Origin: Halorubrum sp. SD626R
GTDB lineage: Archaea > Halobacteriota > Halobacteria > Halobacteriales > Haloferacaceae
Direction of reading: 5' to 3'
Assembly (NCBI RefSeq): GCF_001261915.1
Contig: NZ_CVRT01000096.1
Span: 1-43,259, forward strand
DNA: 43,259 nucleotides
The position numbers were made by a program, and so were the translations under genes. The notes under the pieces are model-generated. The model was not told where the DNA came from. It saw nothing but the letters and a program-made list of their open reading frames with translations, and made no database searches. Below, piece by piece: positions 9,304 through 16,936 of the stretch. Numbering within the stretch: the stretch's first letter is position 1; each line of letters begins with the position of its first letter.

Positions 9304-9606
9304 TTAAGTCCTTCTTTTCACGCGCTTCGCCCGCAGGCGGTGTTCCGTCGCGTAGGCGATTCCGCCGGACGCGACGGCGACGGCCACGGCGAGACCGACC
9401 ACGCCGCCGTACCCGACCGGGAGGTCGCCCGCGACGATCAGGAACCCCTGCGCGAGCACGACGAACGCGAATCCGCCGACGAGTCCCCACAGCGCCGCCG
9501 ACTTCGCTCTGGCGCGCTTCGTCGGCCGCGCGGCGGGGTCGCCCGAGCGATCTCCGGTCTCGCGTTTGCCGCCCTCACTCCCGCCCTCGTCGCCCTCGGT
9601 AGCCAT
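9304..9606 (-). CDS. Small two-helix membrane protein
   Basis: A 100-residue protein with a hydrophilic N-terminus of about 35 residues (acidic then basic, RPTKRARAKSA) and two hydrophobic segments (about 38-58 and 64-86) ending in a basic RLRAKRVKRRT tail. I recognise no named family. Its ATG directly abuts the RidA stop codon (TAG then ATG), so the two genes share an mRNA and probably couple translation. Function unknown. Confidence 0.7.
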   Translation of the reverse strand: MATEGDEGGSEGGKRETGDRSGDPAARPTKRARAKSAALWGLVGGFAFVVLAQGFLIVAGDLPVGYGGVVGLAVAVAVASGGIAYATEHRLRAKRVKRRT

Positions 9607-9987
9607 CTACTCGACGACGGCGACCGCCTCAATCTCGACGCCGACGCCCTTCGGGAGCGCGCCCGCCTGTACCGCCGACCGCGCCGGCGGCGACTCCTCG
9701 AAGTAGCCTGCGTACGTCGCGTTCATCTCGTCGAAGTCGTTGATGTCGGCGAGGAAGACGGTCGTCTTCAACACGTCCGCCGGCGCCGCGCCCGCCTCGT
9801 TGAGCACGGCGACGAGGTTGTCGAGGGCCCGCTCCGTCTGTTCCGCGATCGGCGCGTCGTCGAGGAGTTCGCCGTCGGGCGTCAGCGGGATCTGCCCGGC
9901 CGTGAAGACCAGCTCGCCGTTCGTCGTGGCCTGGCTGTACGCCCCGACCGCCTCGGGCGCCGCGTCGGTGTGAACGATCTCCTTCAT
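9607..9987 (-). CDS. ridA: RidA family enamine/imine deaminase
   Basis: A 126-residue protein starting MKEIVHTDAAPEAVGAYSQA. The GAYSQA entry, FTAGQIPLTPDGEL, TVFLADINDFDEMNATYAGYF and PARSAVQAGALPKGVGVEIE stretches are standard for the RidA/YjgF family, including the Arg of PARSAV and the Glu near the end used to bind the keto/imino acid. These trimeric enzymes hydrolyse reactive 2-aminoacrylate-type intermediates released by PLP enzymes. The start at 9987 rather than far upstream is supported by a CTTATGAC box about 27 nt before it. It is first in a two-gene unit with the small membrane protein. Confidence 0.93.
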   Translation of the reverse strand: MKEIVHTDAAPEAVGAYSQATTNGELVFTAGQIPLTPDGELLDDAPIAEQTERALDNLVAVLNEAGAAPADVLKTTVFLADINDFDEMNATYAGYFEESPPARSAVQAGALPKGVGVEIEAVAVVE

Positions 9988-10061
9988 GCGCCTCCCCGTT
10001 CGGCGGGCCGTCATAAGAGTGCCGGGGACCGGGGCGGACTCCCGCTCCGACCGCCGTTGGG

Positions 10062-10069
10062 CATATATT
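10062..10069 (+). promoter_or_regulatory. TATA box of the zinc-ribbon gene
   Basis: CATATATT lies about 28 nt before the ATG at 10093. This fixes the start and argues against the much longer frame that runs in from 9295. Confidence 0.65.
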
Positions 10070-10092
10070 CCTCGCCTGCTAACGCTCGCCAT

Positions 10093-10509
10093 ATGACGGG
10101 TGGCAACGTCCTTCCGGTCGCCGCGGTGTTCGTCGGGGTGCTCGCCGCCAACGTCGCGCTCGCGTGGCTCCTCGCGAGACGGGACTGGGACCCGCCCGAA
10201 GCGCTCGGTTCCCCCGGCGACTCGTCGCCGTCGGAGTCGGTCCTGGAGGATGACTCCGACGCCGACGGCGCCGCGGCCGCCGGTCCGGAGTTCGCCGTGG
10301 GCGCCGACGCCGGATCGACGGCGACCGGGACCGACCCGGACGGCGACCCGCCGCCGCTCGACGCCGACGGCGAGACCGTCGCCTGCCGGCACTGCGGGGC
10401 CGAGAACCGCCCCGACTTCCGCTACTGCCGGTGGTGCGTCCGGTCGGGGTTCGCTGCCGACGGGTCGGGCGCCGCCGGGGGGTCGGCGGTGACCGAGCGC
10501 TCGCTGTGA
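10093..10509 (+). CDS. Membrane-anchored single zinc-ribbon protein
   Basis: A 138-residue protein. Residues about 5-27 form one hydrophobic segment (VLPVAAVFVGVLAANVALAW) followed by RR, which suggests an N-terminal anchor with the bulk inside the cell. The middle is an acidic low-complexity linker. Near residues 97-114 there is a treble-clef/zinc-ribbon CRHCGAENRPDFRYCRWC (two CxxC knuckles). Such anchored zinc ribbons are common in haloarchaea, with no defined role I know. It converges with ubaA, 27 nt apart. Confidence 0.7.
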   Translation: MTGGNVLPVAAVFVGVLAANVALAWLLARRDWDPPEALGSPGDSSPSESVLEDDSDADGAAAAGPEFAVGADAGSTATGTDPDGDPPPLDADGETVACRHCGAENRPDFRYCRWCVRSGFAADGSGAAGGSAVTERSL

Positions 10510-10536
10510 GCGCGATCGGTCCGACCCCGATCGGCG

Positions 10537-11349
10537 CTAGTCCGCGTCCACGCGACAGCCGCCGGAGTAGTCGATCCCGTCGATCGTCTCGATGCCGTCG
10601 TCGCCGCACACCGGGCAGTCCGGATTCCGGCGGTAGGGGACCGTCTCGAAGCTCAGATCCATCGCGTCGTAGAAGAGGAGCCGCCCGTCGAGCGTCTCGC
10701 CCGCGCCGAGCAGGAGCTTGATCGCCTCGGTCGCCTGGATACACCCGACCGTGCCGGGGAGCACACCGAGCACGCCGGTCGCCGCGCAGTCGGGCACCGT
10801 GCCGGGCTCGGGGGCCTCGGGGAACAGACACCGGTAGCAGGGGCCGTCGGGGACGAGCGTCGTCGCCTGCCCCTCGAACTTATAGATCGCGCCGTGGACG
10901 ACTGGCAGCCCCTCGATCCGGGCGGCGTCGTTGACGACGTACCGCGTCCGGAAGTTGTCCGCGCAGTCGACGACGACGTCGTGCCCGGCGAGCAGGTCGC
11001 GCACGTTCCCCTCGTCGAGGCGCGTCTCGTGCGTCTCCACGTCGATGTCGGGGTTGAGGCGGTCGACGTACCGCGCCGCCGACTCGACCTTCGGCTCGCC
11101 CACGTCGGCGTCGCCGTGGATCACCTGCCGCTGGAGGTTCGAGCGCTCGACGACGTCGTCGTCGACGATCCCGACCGTCCCGACCCCCGCGGCGGCGAGG
11201 TACTGGATGACGGGCGCGCCGAGCCCGCCCGCCCCGATGACGAGGGCGCGGCCGTCGAGGAGGCGTCGCTGTCCCTCCGGGCCCACCTCGTCCATGATGA
11301 CGTGCCTGGAGTACCGGTCGAGCTGGTCGGCGTCGAGCGAGAGACTCAT
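10537..11349 (-). CDS. ubaA: UbaA, E1-like SAMP-activating / tRNA-thiolation adenylyltransferase (ThiF/MoeB family)
   Basis: A 270-residue ThiF/MoeB/E1 protein. The ATP-binding loop GAGGLG is at residues 39-44, the catalytic cysteine is C188 in PDCAATGVLG, and two CxxC pairs (C171/C174 and C245/C248) form the structural zinc site. In Haloferax volcanii the single E1, UbaA, adenylates the C-terminal glycine of SAMP1, SAMP2 and SAMP3 for protein conjugation, molybdopterin synthesis and tRNA 2-thiouridine formation; the active cysteine has the same number there as I recall. No rhodanese domain is fused, as in other archaeal forms. The start at 11349 is set by GATATAAT about 26 nt upstream. Its partners samp2 (16711-16929) and ncsA (41867-42850) are also in the window. 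Confidence 0.93.
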   Translation of the reverse strand: MSLSLDADQLDRYSRHVIMDEVGPEGQRRLLDGRALVIGAGGLGAPVIQYLAAAGVGTVGIVDDDVVERSNLQRQVIHGDADVGEPKVESAARYVDRLNPDIDVETHETRLDEGNVRDLLAGHDVVVDCADNFRTRYVVNDAARIEGLPVVHGAIYKFEGQATTLVPDGPCYRCLFPEAPEPGTVPDCAATGVLGVLPGTVGCIQATEAIKLLLGAGETLDGRLLFYDAMDLSFETVPYRRNPDCPVCGDDGIETIDGIDYSGGCRVDAD

Positions 11350-11371
11350 GGGTTGACGTGGGCGGGGCGGC

Positions 11372-11379
11372 GATATAAT
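11372..11379 (-). promoter_or_regulatory. TATA box of ubaA
   Basis: The plus strand reads GATATAAT (minus ATTATATC), centred about 26 nt before the ubaA ATG. It lies just outside repeat copy C. Confidence 0.6.
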
Positions 11380-11400
11380 CGTGTTCCCGAGGGTTCCGCG

Positions 11401-11698
11401 TCGTTGCTGGTGTGGCGCCGACTGCGGCGAACACCGCCAAAGCCCCAGTCGTCGAGGACGGCGCACGCTCGTTGCGCGCTTCGATCGCTCGCGTTGCTCG
11501 CTCCCTCCAGTGCCTACGTCGCCTGCGCCGTCCTCGACGACTGCCCAGTTAAGCCCCGCCCGACCGCACAGCGACCGCGCCTCACGCCTCCCCGGCCTCG
11601 TCGCTCGGTCGGGGCTCCCGTCGCTCGCCCTCTCCCTCGCGACTCCCTCGCGCGCGCTCCTCGCGCCCTCCGGGCGCTCGGAGGCACGCGCCACCGCG
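11401..11698 (+). repeat. Dispersed structured repeat, copy C
   Basis: Leader TCGTTGCTGGTGTGG (11401), then ACACCGCCAAAGCCCCAG (11431-11448). P1 is a perfect 19-bp helix, 11447-11465 (AGTCGTCGAGGACGGCGCA) with 11524-11542. The AGTCG/CGACT base differs from the AGCCG/CGGCT of other copies on both sides, a compensated change. The outer CAAAG/CTTTG clamp is lost (3' side reads CAGTTAAG). P2 is short (GTCGC/GCGAC). P3 has GCGCCC/GGGCGC and outer CTCC/GGAG, where copy B has CTGC/GCAG, another compensated pair. It lies between divergent ubaA and the ornithine cyclodeaminase-family gene. Confidence 0.85.
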
Positions 11699-11777
11699 GT
11701 GACCGGTCGCACCGATCGCCCCCGAGCCCGCTGTCGATCCAGCAGGGTTCAAGTACCCCACCGGCAAAACTCGCGGC

Positions 11778-12848
11778 ATGCAGACGCTGCTTCTGAACGC
11801 CGACGACGTCGACGAGAACGCTCGCATGGACCGCGTCATCGACGCGGTGCGGGGCGCGTTCACGGCCTACGAGCGCGGGAACGCGAAGATGCCGGCGAAG
11901 TCGTACATCGACCTCCCGGAGTACGACGGCGACTTCCGGTCGATGCCCGCCTACCTCGACGTGCGCGAGGCGGACACCGCCGAGGAGACGGCGGACGGCG
12001 ACGGGTGGGACGCGGCGGGGATCAAGTGGGTGAACGCGCACCCGAACAACCCCGCCGACCACGACCTCCCGACGGTGATGGGGACGATGATCTACTCCGA
12101 CCCCGAGACGGCGTTCCCGCTGGCGATCCTCGACGGCACGACGCTCACGATGAAGCGCACGGGCGCGGCGGCAGCGGTCGCCACCGACCACCTCGCGGTG
12201 CCCGACGCGACCTCGCTCGGGATCGTCGGCGCGGGCGTCCAGTCGTACACGCAGCTGGAGGCCATCGCCGAGGTGCGCGATATCGACGAGGTCGTCGTGA
12301 GCGACCTCGACGAGGAGCGCGTCGCCGACTTCATCGACGCCTTCGGCGACCGGTTCGACGTCCGGGCGGGCTCGATCGCGGAGGCCGGGCACTGCGACGT
12401 GCTCTCGACGGTGACGCCCGTCGAGGACCCGATCGTCGGGCCCGACGACGTGGGCGAGCACACCCACATCAACGCGATGGGCGCCGACGCCGCGGGCAAA
12501 CACGAGCTGGCGGACGAGCTCCTGCTCGACGCGACGGTCGTCATCGACGACCGCGAGCAGTGCACCCACTCCGGCGAGATCAACGTCCCCTACACGGCGG
12601 GGACGCTCACTGACGACGACATCTACGGCGAGATCGGCGAGATCGTCGTCGGCGCCCGCCCGGGCAGGGCCGGGGTCGACGCCGGGGGGAACGCCCCCGC
12701 GACCGGCGATGAGGGCGTCTCGGGCGTCACCGTCTTCGACTCCACCGGCCTCGCGATCCAGGACGTCGCGGCCGCCCGCGTCGTCTACGAGCAGGCCGAC
12801 GAGGTCGACAACGGCTACCCATTCGACCTGCTCGGACTCGCGGAGTAA
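11778..12848 (+). CDS. Ornithine cyclodeaminase / mu-crystallin family dehydrogenase
   Basis: A 356-residue NAD(P)-binding enzyme. The family pattern is visible: MPAKSYIDLPEYDGDFRSMP near the N-terminus, GTTLTMKRTGAAAAVATDHL before the Rossmann fold, GIVGAGVQSYTQLEAI as the dinucleotide-binding loop, and INAMGADAAGKHELAD. Members include ornithine cyclodeaminase (ornithine to proline), archaeal alanine dehydrogenase and ketimine reductases; sequence alone does not decide among these. A loop near residue 296 (GRAGVDAGGNAPATGD) looks like a haloarchaeal insertion. A TTCAAGTA box about 27 nt upstream supports the start. It lies head to tail with DHFR, 40 nt apart. Confidence 0.88.
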   Translation: MQTLLLNADDVDENARMDRVIDAVRGAFTAYERGNAKMPAKSYIDLPEYDGDFRSMPAYLDVREADTAEETADGDGWDAAGIKWVNAHPNNPADHDLPTVMGTMIYSDPETAFPLAILDGTTLTMKRTGAAAAVATDHLAVPDATSLGIVGAGVQSYTQLEAIAEVRDIDEVVVSDLDEERVADFIDAFGDRFDVRAGSIAEAGHCDVLSTVTPVEDPIVGPDDVGEHTHINAMGADAAGKHELADELLLDATVVIDDREQCTHSGEINVPYTAGTLTDDDIYGEIGEIVVGARPGRAGVDAGGNAPATGDEGVSGVTVFDSTGLAIQDVAAARVVYEQADEVDNGYPFDLLGLAE

Positions 12849-12888
12849 CCGCGACGGCCTTTTTATCGCTCCCGCCCGTATCGATCCC

Positions 12889-13500
12889 GTGCAACTCGTC
12901 AGCGTCGCCGCGCTCGCGGAGAACCGGGTGATCGGGAACGACGGCGGCGTCCCGTGGCCGGACCTCCCCGAGGACGTCCGCCAGTACCGCGACCGCGTCG
13001 CGGGCTCGCCGGTGATCCTCGGCCGTCGGACCTTCGAGTCGATGCGCGGCGACCTCCCCGGCCGCCGCCAGATCGTCGTGAGCCGCAGCGTCGACGCGGT
13101 GGACGAGCCGACCGCGGCCGTCGCCGACGGCGTCGACGCGGCGATCGAACTCGCCCGCGAACTCGTCGGCGAGGGCGTCAGCGCCGGATCGGCCGACGTC
13201 GGCGCCGGTGGGTCGCGCTCGGCGGCCGACGTCGCCGGTGAGACGTCGCCTCCCGACACGGCGCCGGCCGACGACGCTCCGGATATCGCCGACGCCTCCG
13301 TCTACGTCCTCGGCGGCGGGACGATCTACGAGCTGTTCCAGCCGCACGTCGACCGGATGGCCCTCAGCCACGTCGACGGCGCTTACGAGGGCGACACCCG
13401 GTTCCCGGCGTGGGACGAGTCGGAGTGGCGCGTGGCCGACGAGACGGACTACGAGGGGTTCACCCTCCGCGAGTGGGTCCGGCGCGCGGACGCGGCGTGA
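12889..13500 (+). CDS. folA: Dihydrofolate reductase
   Basis: A 203-residue enzyme reducing dihydrofolate to tetrahydrofolate with NADPH. Motifs are the substrate side NRVIGNDGGVPWPDLPEDV, the cofactor loop VILGRRTFESM, and VLGGGTIYELFQP. The start is a GTG at 12889 (VQLVSVAALAENRV); CTTTTTATCG about 27 nt upstream fits it. It is about 40 residues longer than typical DHFRs because of a Gly/Ala/Ser/Asp-rich insertion near residues 90-128, between the Rossmann half-sites. The insertion is low complexity and probably a surface loop. A 24-nt direct duplication covers the stop codon. Confidence 0.93.
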   Translation: MQLVSVAALAENRVIGNDGGVPWPDLPEDVRQYRDRVAGSPVILGRRTFESMRGDLPGRRQIVVSRSVDAVDEPTAAVADGVDAAIELARELVGEGVSAGSADVGAGGSRSAADVAGETSPPDTAPADDAPDIADASVYVLGGGTIYELFQPHVDRMALSHVDGAYEGDTRFPAWDESEWRVADETDYEGFTLREWVRRADAA

Positions 13501-13545
13501 GCCGGCAGATCGTCCGTGACGTGAGCCGGCGCGTCGCCCGTGACG
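13498..13545. repeat. 24-nt imperfect direct duplication over the DHFR stop codon
   Basis: The 24-nt stretch from 13498 (TGAGCCGGC...CCGTGACG) is repeated at 13522 with a few changes. Each unit begins with TGA, the first being the DHFR stop, so slippage here leaves the protein end unchanged. Confidence 0.6.
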
Positions 13546-13631
13546 TGTCAGTCGACTGTCTCCCGTCCCCCGGCCGTCCCCGAATCAGGCGACCAAACTA
13601 AGTGGACGTGGACCGTCAGCTATCTCGATAG

Positions 13632-15299
13632 ATGGCGGCCTCGTGGTGGCTCGTCGGCCTGTTCGCGCTCTCGGGTGCGGCCTGCTTCGCGGCCGTGCTC
13701 CACGGGTCCCGCCTGCGGAACGACGACGCCAGGCGCGGGCTCCGCTGGCTCCTGGTCCTCGTCGGCGTCTGGGGGCTGCTTCAGGCCGGGGTGCTGCTCG
13801 CGGGCCGGGAGCCGACAGCGATCGCGCTGTACGTCCTCGCGCTCATCGTCGGCTTCGCCACGCCGTTCGCGTGGCTGTACTTCGCCTCCGCGTACGCCGG
13901 CCGGGACTACCACCGCCGGCCGGCGTACCGGCGAGCGGGCCTCGGGGTCTACGTCGCCGTCGTCGCGGCGAAGCTCACGAACCCGATCCACGGTCGGTAC
14001 TTCAGCGCGTCGTTCCGCACCGACCCCGTCCGCCGCCTCCTCATCGACGAGGGGGCGCTGTACTGGGGGTCGCTCGCCCTCGCGTACGCGCTGTCGCTCG
14101 TCGGCTTCTACCTCCTGTATCGGCTCTTCCGAGAGTCGGAGCGCTCCTCGTGGACGCTCGCCGGGCTGTTCGCGGCGACGGGACTGGCGGTCGTTCCGAA
14201 CGCGGTCGCCCAGGCGGCGCCGTCCCTGTTGCCGTCGCTGAGCTACGAGCCGCTCGGCGTCGCCGTCTTCGCGGTCGGAATCGTCTACCTCGTCGAGGAC
14301 ACCTTCCTCGCGGTCGAGCGCACGGCGACGCGCTCGTTCGTCGAGCGCACCGCCGGCGGCGTCCTCGTCCTCGACGCCGACGGCCGGCTCCGCGACCACA
14401 ACGAGCGGGCCGCGGAGCTGTTCCCCGCGATCGCGACCGGGGCGACTCGCATCGAGGAGATCTCGCGGGGCGTCGCCGACGCGTATCGAAAGGGGCGCCC
14501 CGTCCTCGTCGACGTCGTCGACGCTGGCGGGGACGAGCGGACCTACTGCGTCACGAGCGAGTCGCTCTCGGTCGGCGAGGCGGAGTTCGGCTGGGCGCTG
14601 CTCGTCCAGGACGTGACCGCCATCGAGCGGCAGCGCGAGCGGCTCGAACGCCACGAGGAACAGCTCGGCGACATGGCCGGCGCGATCGCTCACGAGCTCC
14701 GGAACTCCGTCGCCGTCGCCGACGGCTACCTCGCGGACGCAGCGGAGCGGGTCGCCGACGGCGACGCGGCGGGCGCGGCCGAGTCGGTCGCGGTCGCGCG
14801 CCGCCGCGTCGACCGGATCGGCGGCGTCGTCGAGGACCTCCACACGCTGGTGCGCCACGCCCGCGACTTCGGCGAGCCCTCGCTCGTCGACTTCGAGGCG
14901 GCGGTGGCCGACGCCGAGTCCGCTTCCGACGCCGACGTCGCGGTGACCGTCGACGGGAGCGGCCGGGTGCTCGCGACTCCGACGCGCCTCAAGCAGGTGT
15001 TCAAGAACGCGTTCGACTTCGCCGCGTTCAACGGGGCGACCGCGGTGACCGTCTCCCTGACCGACGACGGCTTCGCGATCGCCGACGACGGTCGGTTCAC
15101 CGCGGGCGACGGGGCGGACGCCGCGCTCTTCTTCGAGTACGAGAGCGCCGAGCCGAGCGCCGAGGCCGGCATGTCGCTGCCGAACGTCCGCGCGCTCGCC
15201 CGGATCGAAGGGTGGACCGTGGAGCCGGACGCCGGACACGACGCCGGCGTCCGGTACGTCGTTCGCGGGGTGACGGTCGAGCGGGACGCGACCGACTGA
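13632..15299 (+). CDS. Membrane sensor histidine kinase (7TM-like N-terminus, PAS-like, HisKA, degenerate ATPase)
   Basis: A 555-residue protein. Residues 1-225 hold about seven hydrophobic segments resembling the histidine-kinase N-terminal 7TM domain. A PAS-like domain follows (GGVLVLDADGRLRDHNERAA). The phosphoacceptor is H354 in AIAHELRNSVAVADGYL. The C-terminal ATPase domain is only partly canonical: the N box is FKNAFDFA, the expected DxGxG is DDGRF (second glycine missing), and the last glycine box reads AGMSLPNV. It could be a weak kinase, or mainly a phosphatase or scaffold. No receiver domain is fused and no response regulator is adjacent, as is common in haloarchaea. AAACTAAG about 30 nt upstream supports the start. 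Confidence 0.85.
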   Translation: MAASWWLVGLFALSGAACFAAVLHGSRLRNDDARRGLRWLLVLVGVWGLLQAGVLLAGREPTAIALYVLALIVGFATPFAWLYFASAYAGRDYHRRPAYRRAGLGVYVAVVAAKLTNPIHGRYFSASFRTDPVRRLLIDEGALYWGSLALAYALSLVGFYLLYRLFRESERSSWTLAGLFAATGLAVVPNAVAQAAPSLLPSLSYEPLGVAVFAVGIVYLVEDTFLAVERTATRSFVERTAGGVLVLDADGRLRDHNERAAELFPAIATGATRIEEISRGVADAYRKGRPVLVDVVDAGGDERTYCVTSESLSVGEAEFGWALLVQDVTAIERQRERLERHEEQLGDMAGAIAHELRNSVAVADGYLADAAERVADGDAAGAAESVAVARRRVDRIGGVVEDLHTLVRHARDFGEPSLVDFEAAVADAESASDADVAVTVDGSGRVLATPTRLKQVFKNAFDFAAFNGATAVTVSLTDDGFAIADDGRFTAGDGADAALFFEYESAEPSAEAGMSLPNVRALARIEGWTVEPDAGHDAGVRYVVRGVTVERDATD

Positions 15300-15338
15300 G
15301 GCAGAATCGAGCGTTCGGTCGGCGCGAGCGCGATCGAT

Positions 15339-16148
15339 TCAGCCGCCGCGAGCGTCGTCGCCCTCGGCGTCGGAACCGCCGTCGACGCGCTCGGCGAAGC
15401 CGAACCGGGGCTTGGCCTCGTCGACCTCGACGGTCACCGTGTCGCCCACGTCGGCGTCGGGGACGAACAGCGAGTACCCCTCGACGTACGCGATCCCGTC
15501 GCCCTCGTCGCCGAGCTCCTCGACGGTCACCTCCACCCGGTCGCCCGCCGCGACGGGAGCCGTGTTCAGCCCCTTGGCGACGAGATACACCTCAGAGGAG
15601 GAGTCGCGGGAGGCCGGCGGCGAGACGGTCCGGAGGTACTGGAACTCCGAGCGGACGTCCTCACGGAAGGCGTCGAGGTCCTCGCCCTGGAAGACCTTCA
15701 CGACGAAGTCGCCGCCGGGCGCGAGCAGCTCCTCGGCCACGTCGAACGCCTGCCGCGCGAGGTGGACCGACCGGGCGTGATCGAGGGAGTACTCGCCGGT
15801 CATGTTCGGGGCCATGTCCGAGAGCACCACGTCGGCGCCGCGCTCGCCGACCGCCTCGCGCAGGTAGTGGCGGGTGCGCTCCTCCGTCATGTCGCCGCGG
15901 ATCGTCTCGGCGTCGTGCTCGTCGAGGTCGTCGATGCGCTGGAGGTCGACGCCGACGACGGTGCCCGACTCGCCCACCTCCTCGGCCGCGACCTGAAGCC
16001 ACCCGCCCGGGGCGGCGCCGAGGTCGACGACGGTGTCGCCGCGCTCGAAGAGGTCCGACTCCTCGTCGATCTGTTTCAGCTTGTAGGCCGATCGGGCGCG
16101 GTACCCCTGCTGTTTCGACTTGTTGTAGTACTCGTCTTTTCCACTCAT
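15339..16148 (-). CDS. rlmE: RlmE/FtsJ family 23S rRNA 2'-O-methyltransferase with TRAM domain
   Basis: A 269-residue protein. The first 195 residues are an RrmJ/FtsJ-type methyltransferase: KSKQQGYRARSAYKLKQI with the first catalytic Lys (K23), SAM loop VDLGAAPGGWLQ, VVLSDMAPNMTG with the Asp, GGDFVVKVFQGEDL with the second Lys, and SSEVYLVAKG with the Glu, completing the K-D-K-E tetrad. Residues about 200-258 are a TRAM RNA-binding domain (DRVEVTVEELGDEGDGIAYV), an archaeal addition absent from the E. coli protein. The expected role is 2'-O-methylation of a uridine in 23S rRNA. It is the last gene after gatB-samp2-GNAT; CGATAAACGG about 26 nt upstream suggests its own promoter as well. Confidence 0.93.
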   Translation of the reverse strand: MSGKDEYYNKSKQQGYRARSAYKLKQIDEESDLFERGDTVVDLGAAPGGWLQVAAEEVGESGTVVGVDLQRIDDLDEHDAETIRGDMTEERTRHYLREAVGERGADVVLSDMAPNMTGEYSLDHARSVHLARQAFDVAEELLAPGGDFVVKVFQGEDLDAFREDVRSEFQYLRTVSPPASRDSSSEVYLVAKGLNTAPVAAGDRVEVTVEELGDEGDGIAYVEGYSLFVPDADVGDTVTVEVDEAKPRFGFAERVDGGSDAEGDDARGG

Positions 16149-16174
16149 TGCGCCCTCGTAGACCGTCCGGCCGT

Positions 16175-16714
16175 TTATCGGCGTCGTTCACCGGATCCGC
16201 GGTCGCCGCCCTCGCTGGCCGTCCCAACCTGGCGCTGCCCGCGCACCCGGTCAGTCCGACGCGCGTCGTCCCCGCGATCGAGTTCGAACCCGAGGTCCGC
16301 GTACAGCCCCGCCAGGTCCGGATCGAACGCGGCGGTGACGGCCGCGGGATCGGCGTCGCGCTCGGCGCGTCGCACGGCCGCGGCGACGAGCGCGGAGCCG
16401 ATCCCGCGGCCGCGACGCGCTCGCCTGACCGCGACGGCGTCGACGTGGAGCCGGTCGGAATCGGGGCGCACGGCGACCAGCGCGCCGACGACGCCGCCGG
16501 TCCGCGTCGACCGCGCGACGAGAACGTCGCCGGCGGCGGTCCGGTCGTCGACGGTCGCCGCGTCGGTCTCCAGCATCGCGGCGTCGAGGATCCGGAGGAC
16601 GTCGAGACGGTCGTCGGGCGTCGCCCGCTCGACTGTCACGTCTTCGGGCGGGTCAGCGAGGTCGCGGGGGCCAGGGCGGTCGGACGCGTCCCCCGGATCG
16701 GGCGAGCCGGTCAC
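16175..16714 (-). CDS. GNAT family N-acetyltransferase
   Basis: A 179-residue protein. The core is a GNAT fold: VTVERATPDDRLDVLRIL at the start of the domain, DRLHVDAVAVRRARRGRGIG as the strand plus acetyl-CoA pyrophosphate loop (RRGRGIGSAL is the Q/RxxGxG/A signature), then LAGLYADLGFELD. The first 30 residues are a proline/aspartate-rich linker. The start is a GTG at 16714 that overlaps the samp2 stop codon (GTGA), so the two are translationally coupled; the longer upstream frame is only the shadow of samp2. The acetyl acceptor is unknown. Coupling to a ubiquitin-like modifier raises the possibility of a link to lysine or N-terminal acetylation, but that is speculative. Confidence 0.85.
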   Translation of the reverse strand: MTGSPDPGDASDRPGPRDLADPPEDVTVERATPDDRLDVLRILDAAMLETDAATVDDRTAAGDVLVARSTRTGGVVGALVAVRPDSDRLHVDAVAVRRARRGRGIGSALVAAAVRRAERDADPAAVTAAFDPDLAGLYADLGFELDRGDDARRTDRVRGQRQVGTASEGGDRGSGERRR

Positions 16715-16929
16715 GCCCCGTCTCTCGTCGCGCCGCCCTTGATCAGCCGGAGGACACGCACCTCCTCGGCGTCGACGACGCGGTCGCCCGGGACCGGTGA
16801 GCCGTCGACCAGCGCCGACGCCTCCTGCGGGTGGTAGCCTGCCTCGCGGATGAGGTCGTCGTAAGTGGCGCCGTCGTCGAGGTCGCACTCGGAGACCCCC
16901 TCGCCGACGACCTCGACGGTGACGCGCAT
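16711..16929 (-). CDS. samp2: SAMP2-type ubiquitin-like small archaeal modifier with a six-residue tail after GG
   Basis: A 72-residue beta-grasp protein: MRVTVEVVGEGVSEC, LVDGSPVPGDR and EEVRVLRLIKGG. Up to the diglycine it is 66 residues, the length I recall for Haloferax SAMP2, and the RVLRLIKGG end is characteristic. SAMP2 is activated by UbaA, conjugated to lysines, and supplies sulfur for tRNA 2-thiouridine with NcsA. Here the frame continues for ATRDGA before TGA, so the diglycine (65-66) is not C-terminal. The protein would need trimming, for example by a JAMM/MPN+ peptidase, before activation. It starts 7 nt after gatB and overlaps the GNAT start by 4 nt. Confidence 0.88.
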   Translation of the reverse strand: MRVTVEVVGEGVSECDLDDGATYDDLIREAGYHPQEASALVDGSPVPGDRVVDAEEVRVLRLIKGGATRDGA

Positions 16930-16936
16930 CCGGGAC

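Noticed and set aside
13643..16837. 1064-codon open frame over the histidine kinase, rlmE and GNAT genes
   Set aside because: A GC-driven shadow frame; composition is almost entirely Arg/Pro/Gly/Ala, and it covers genes on both strands with clear motifs.
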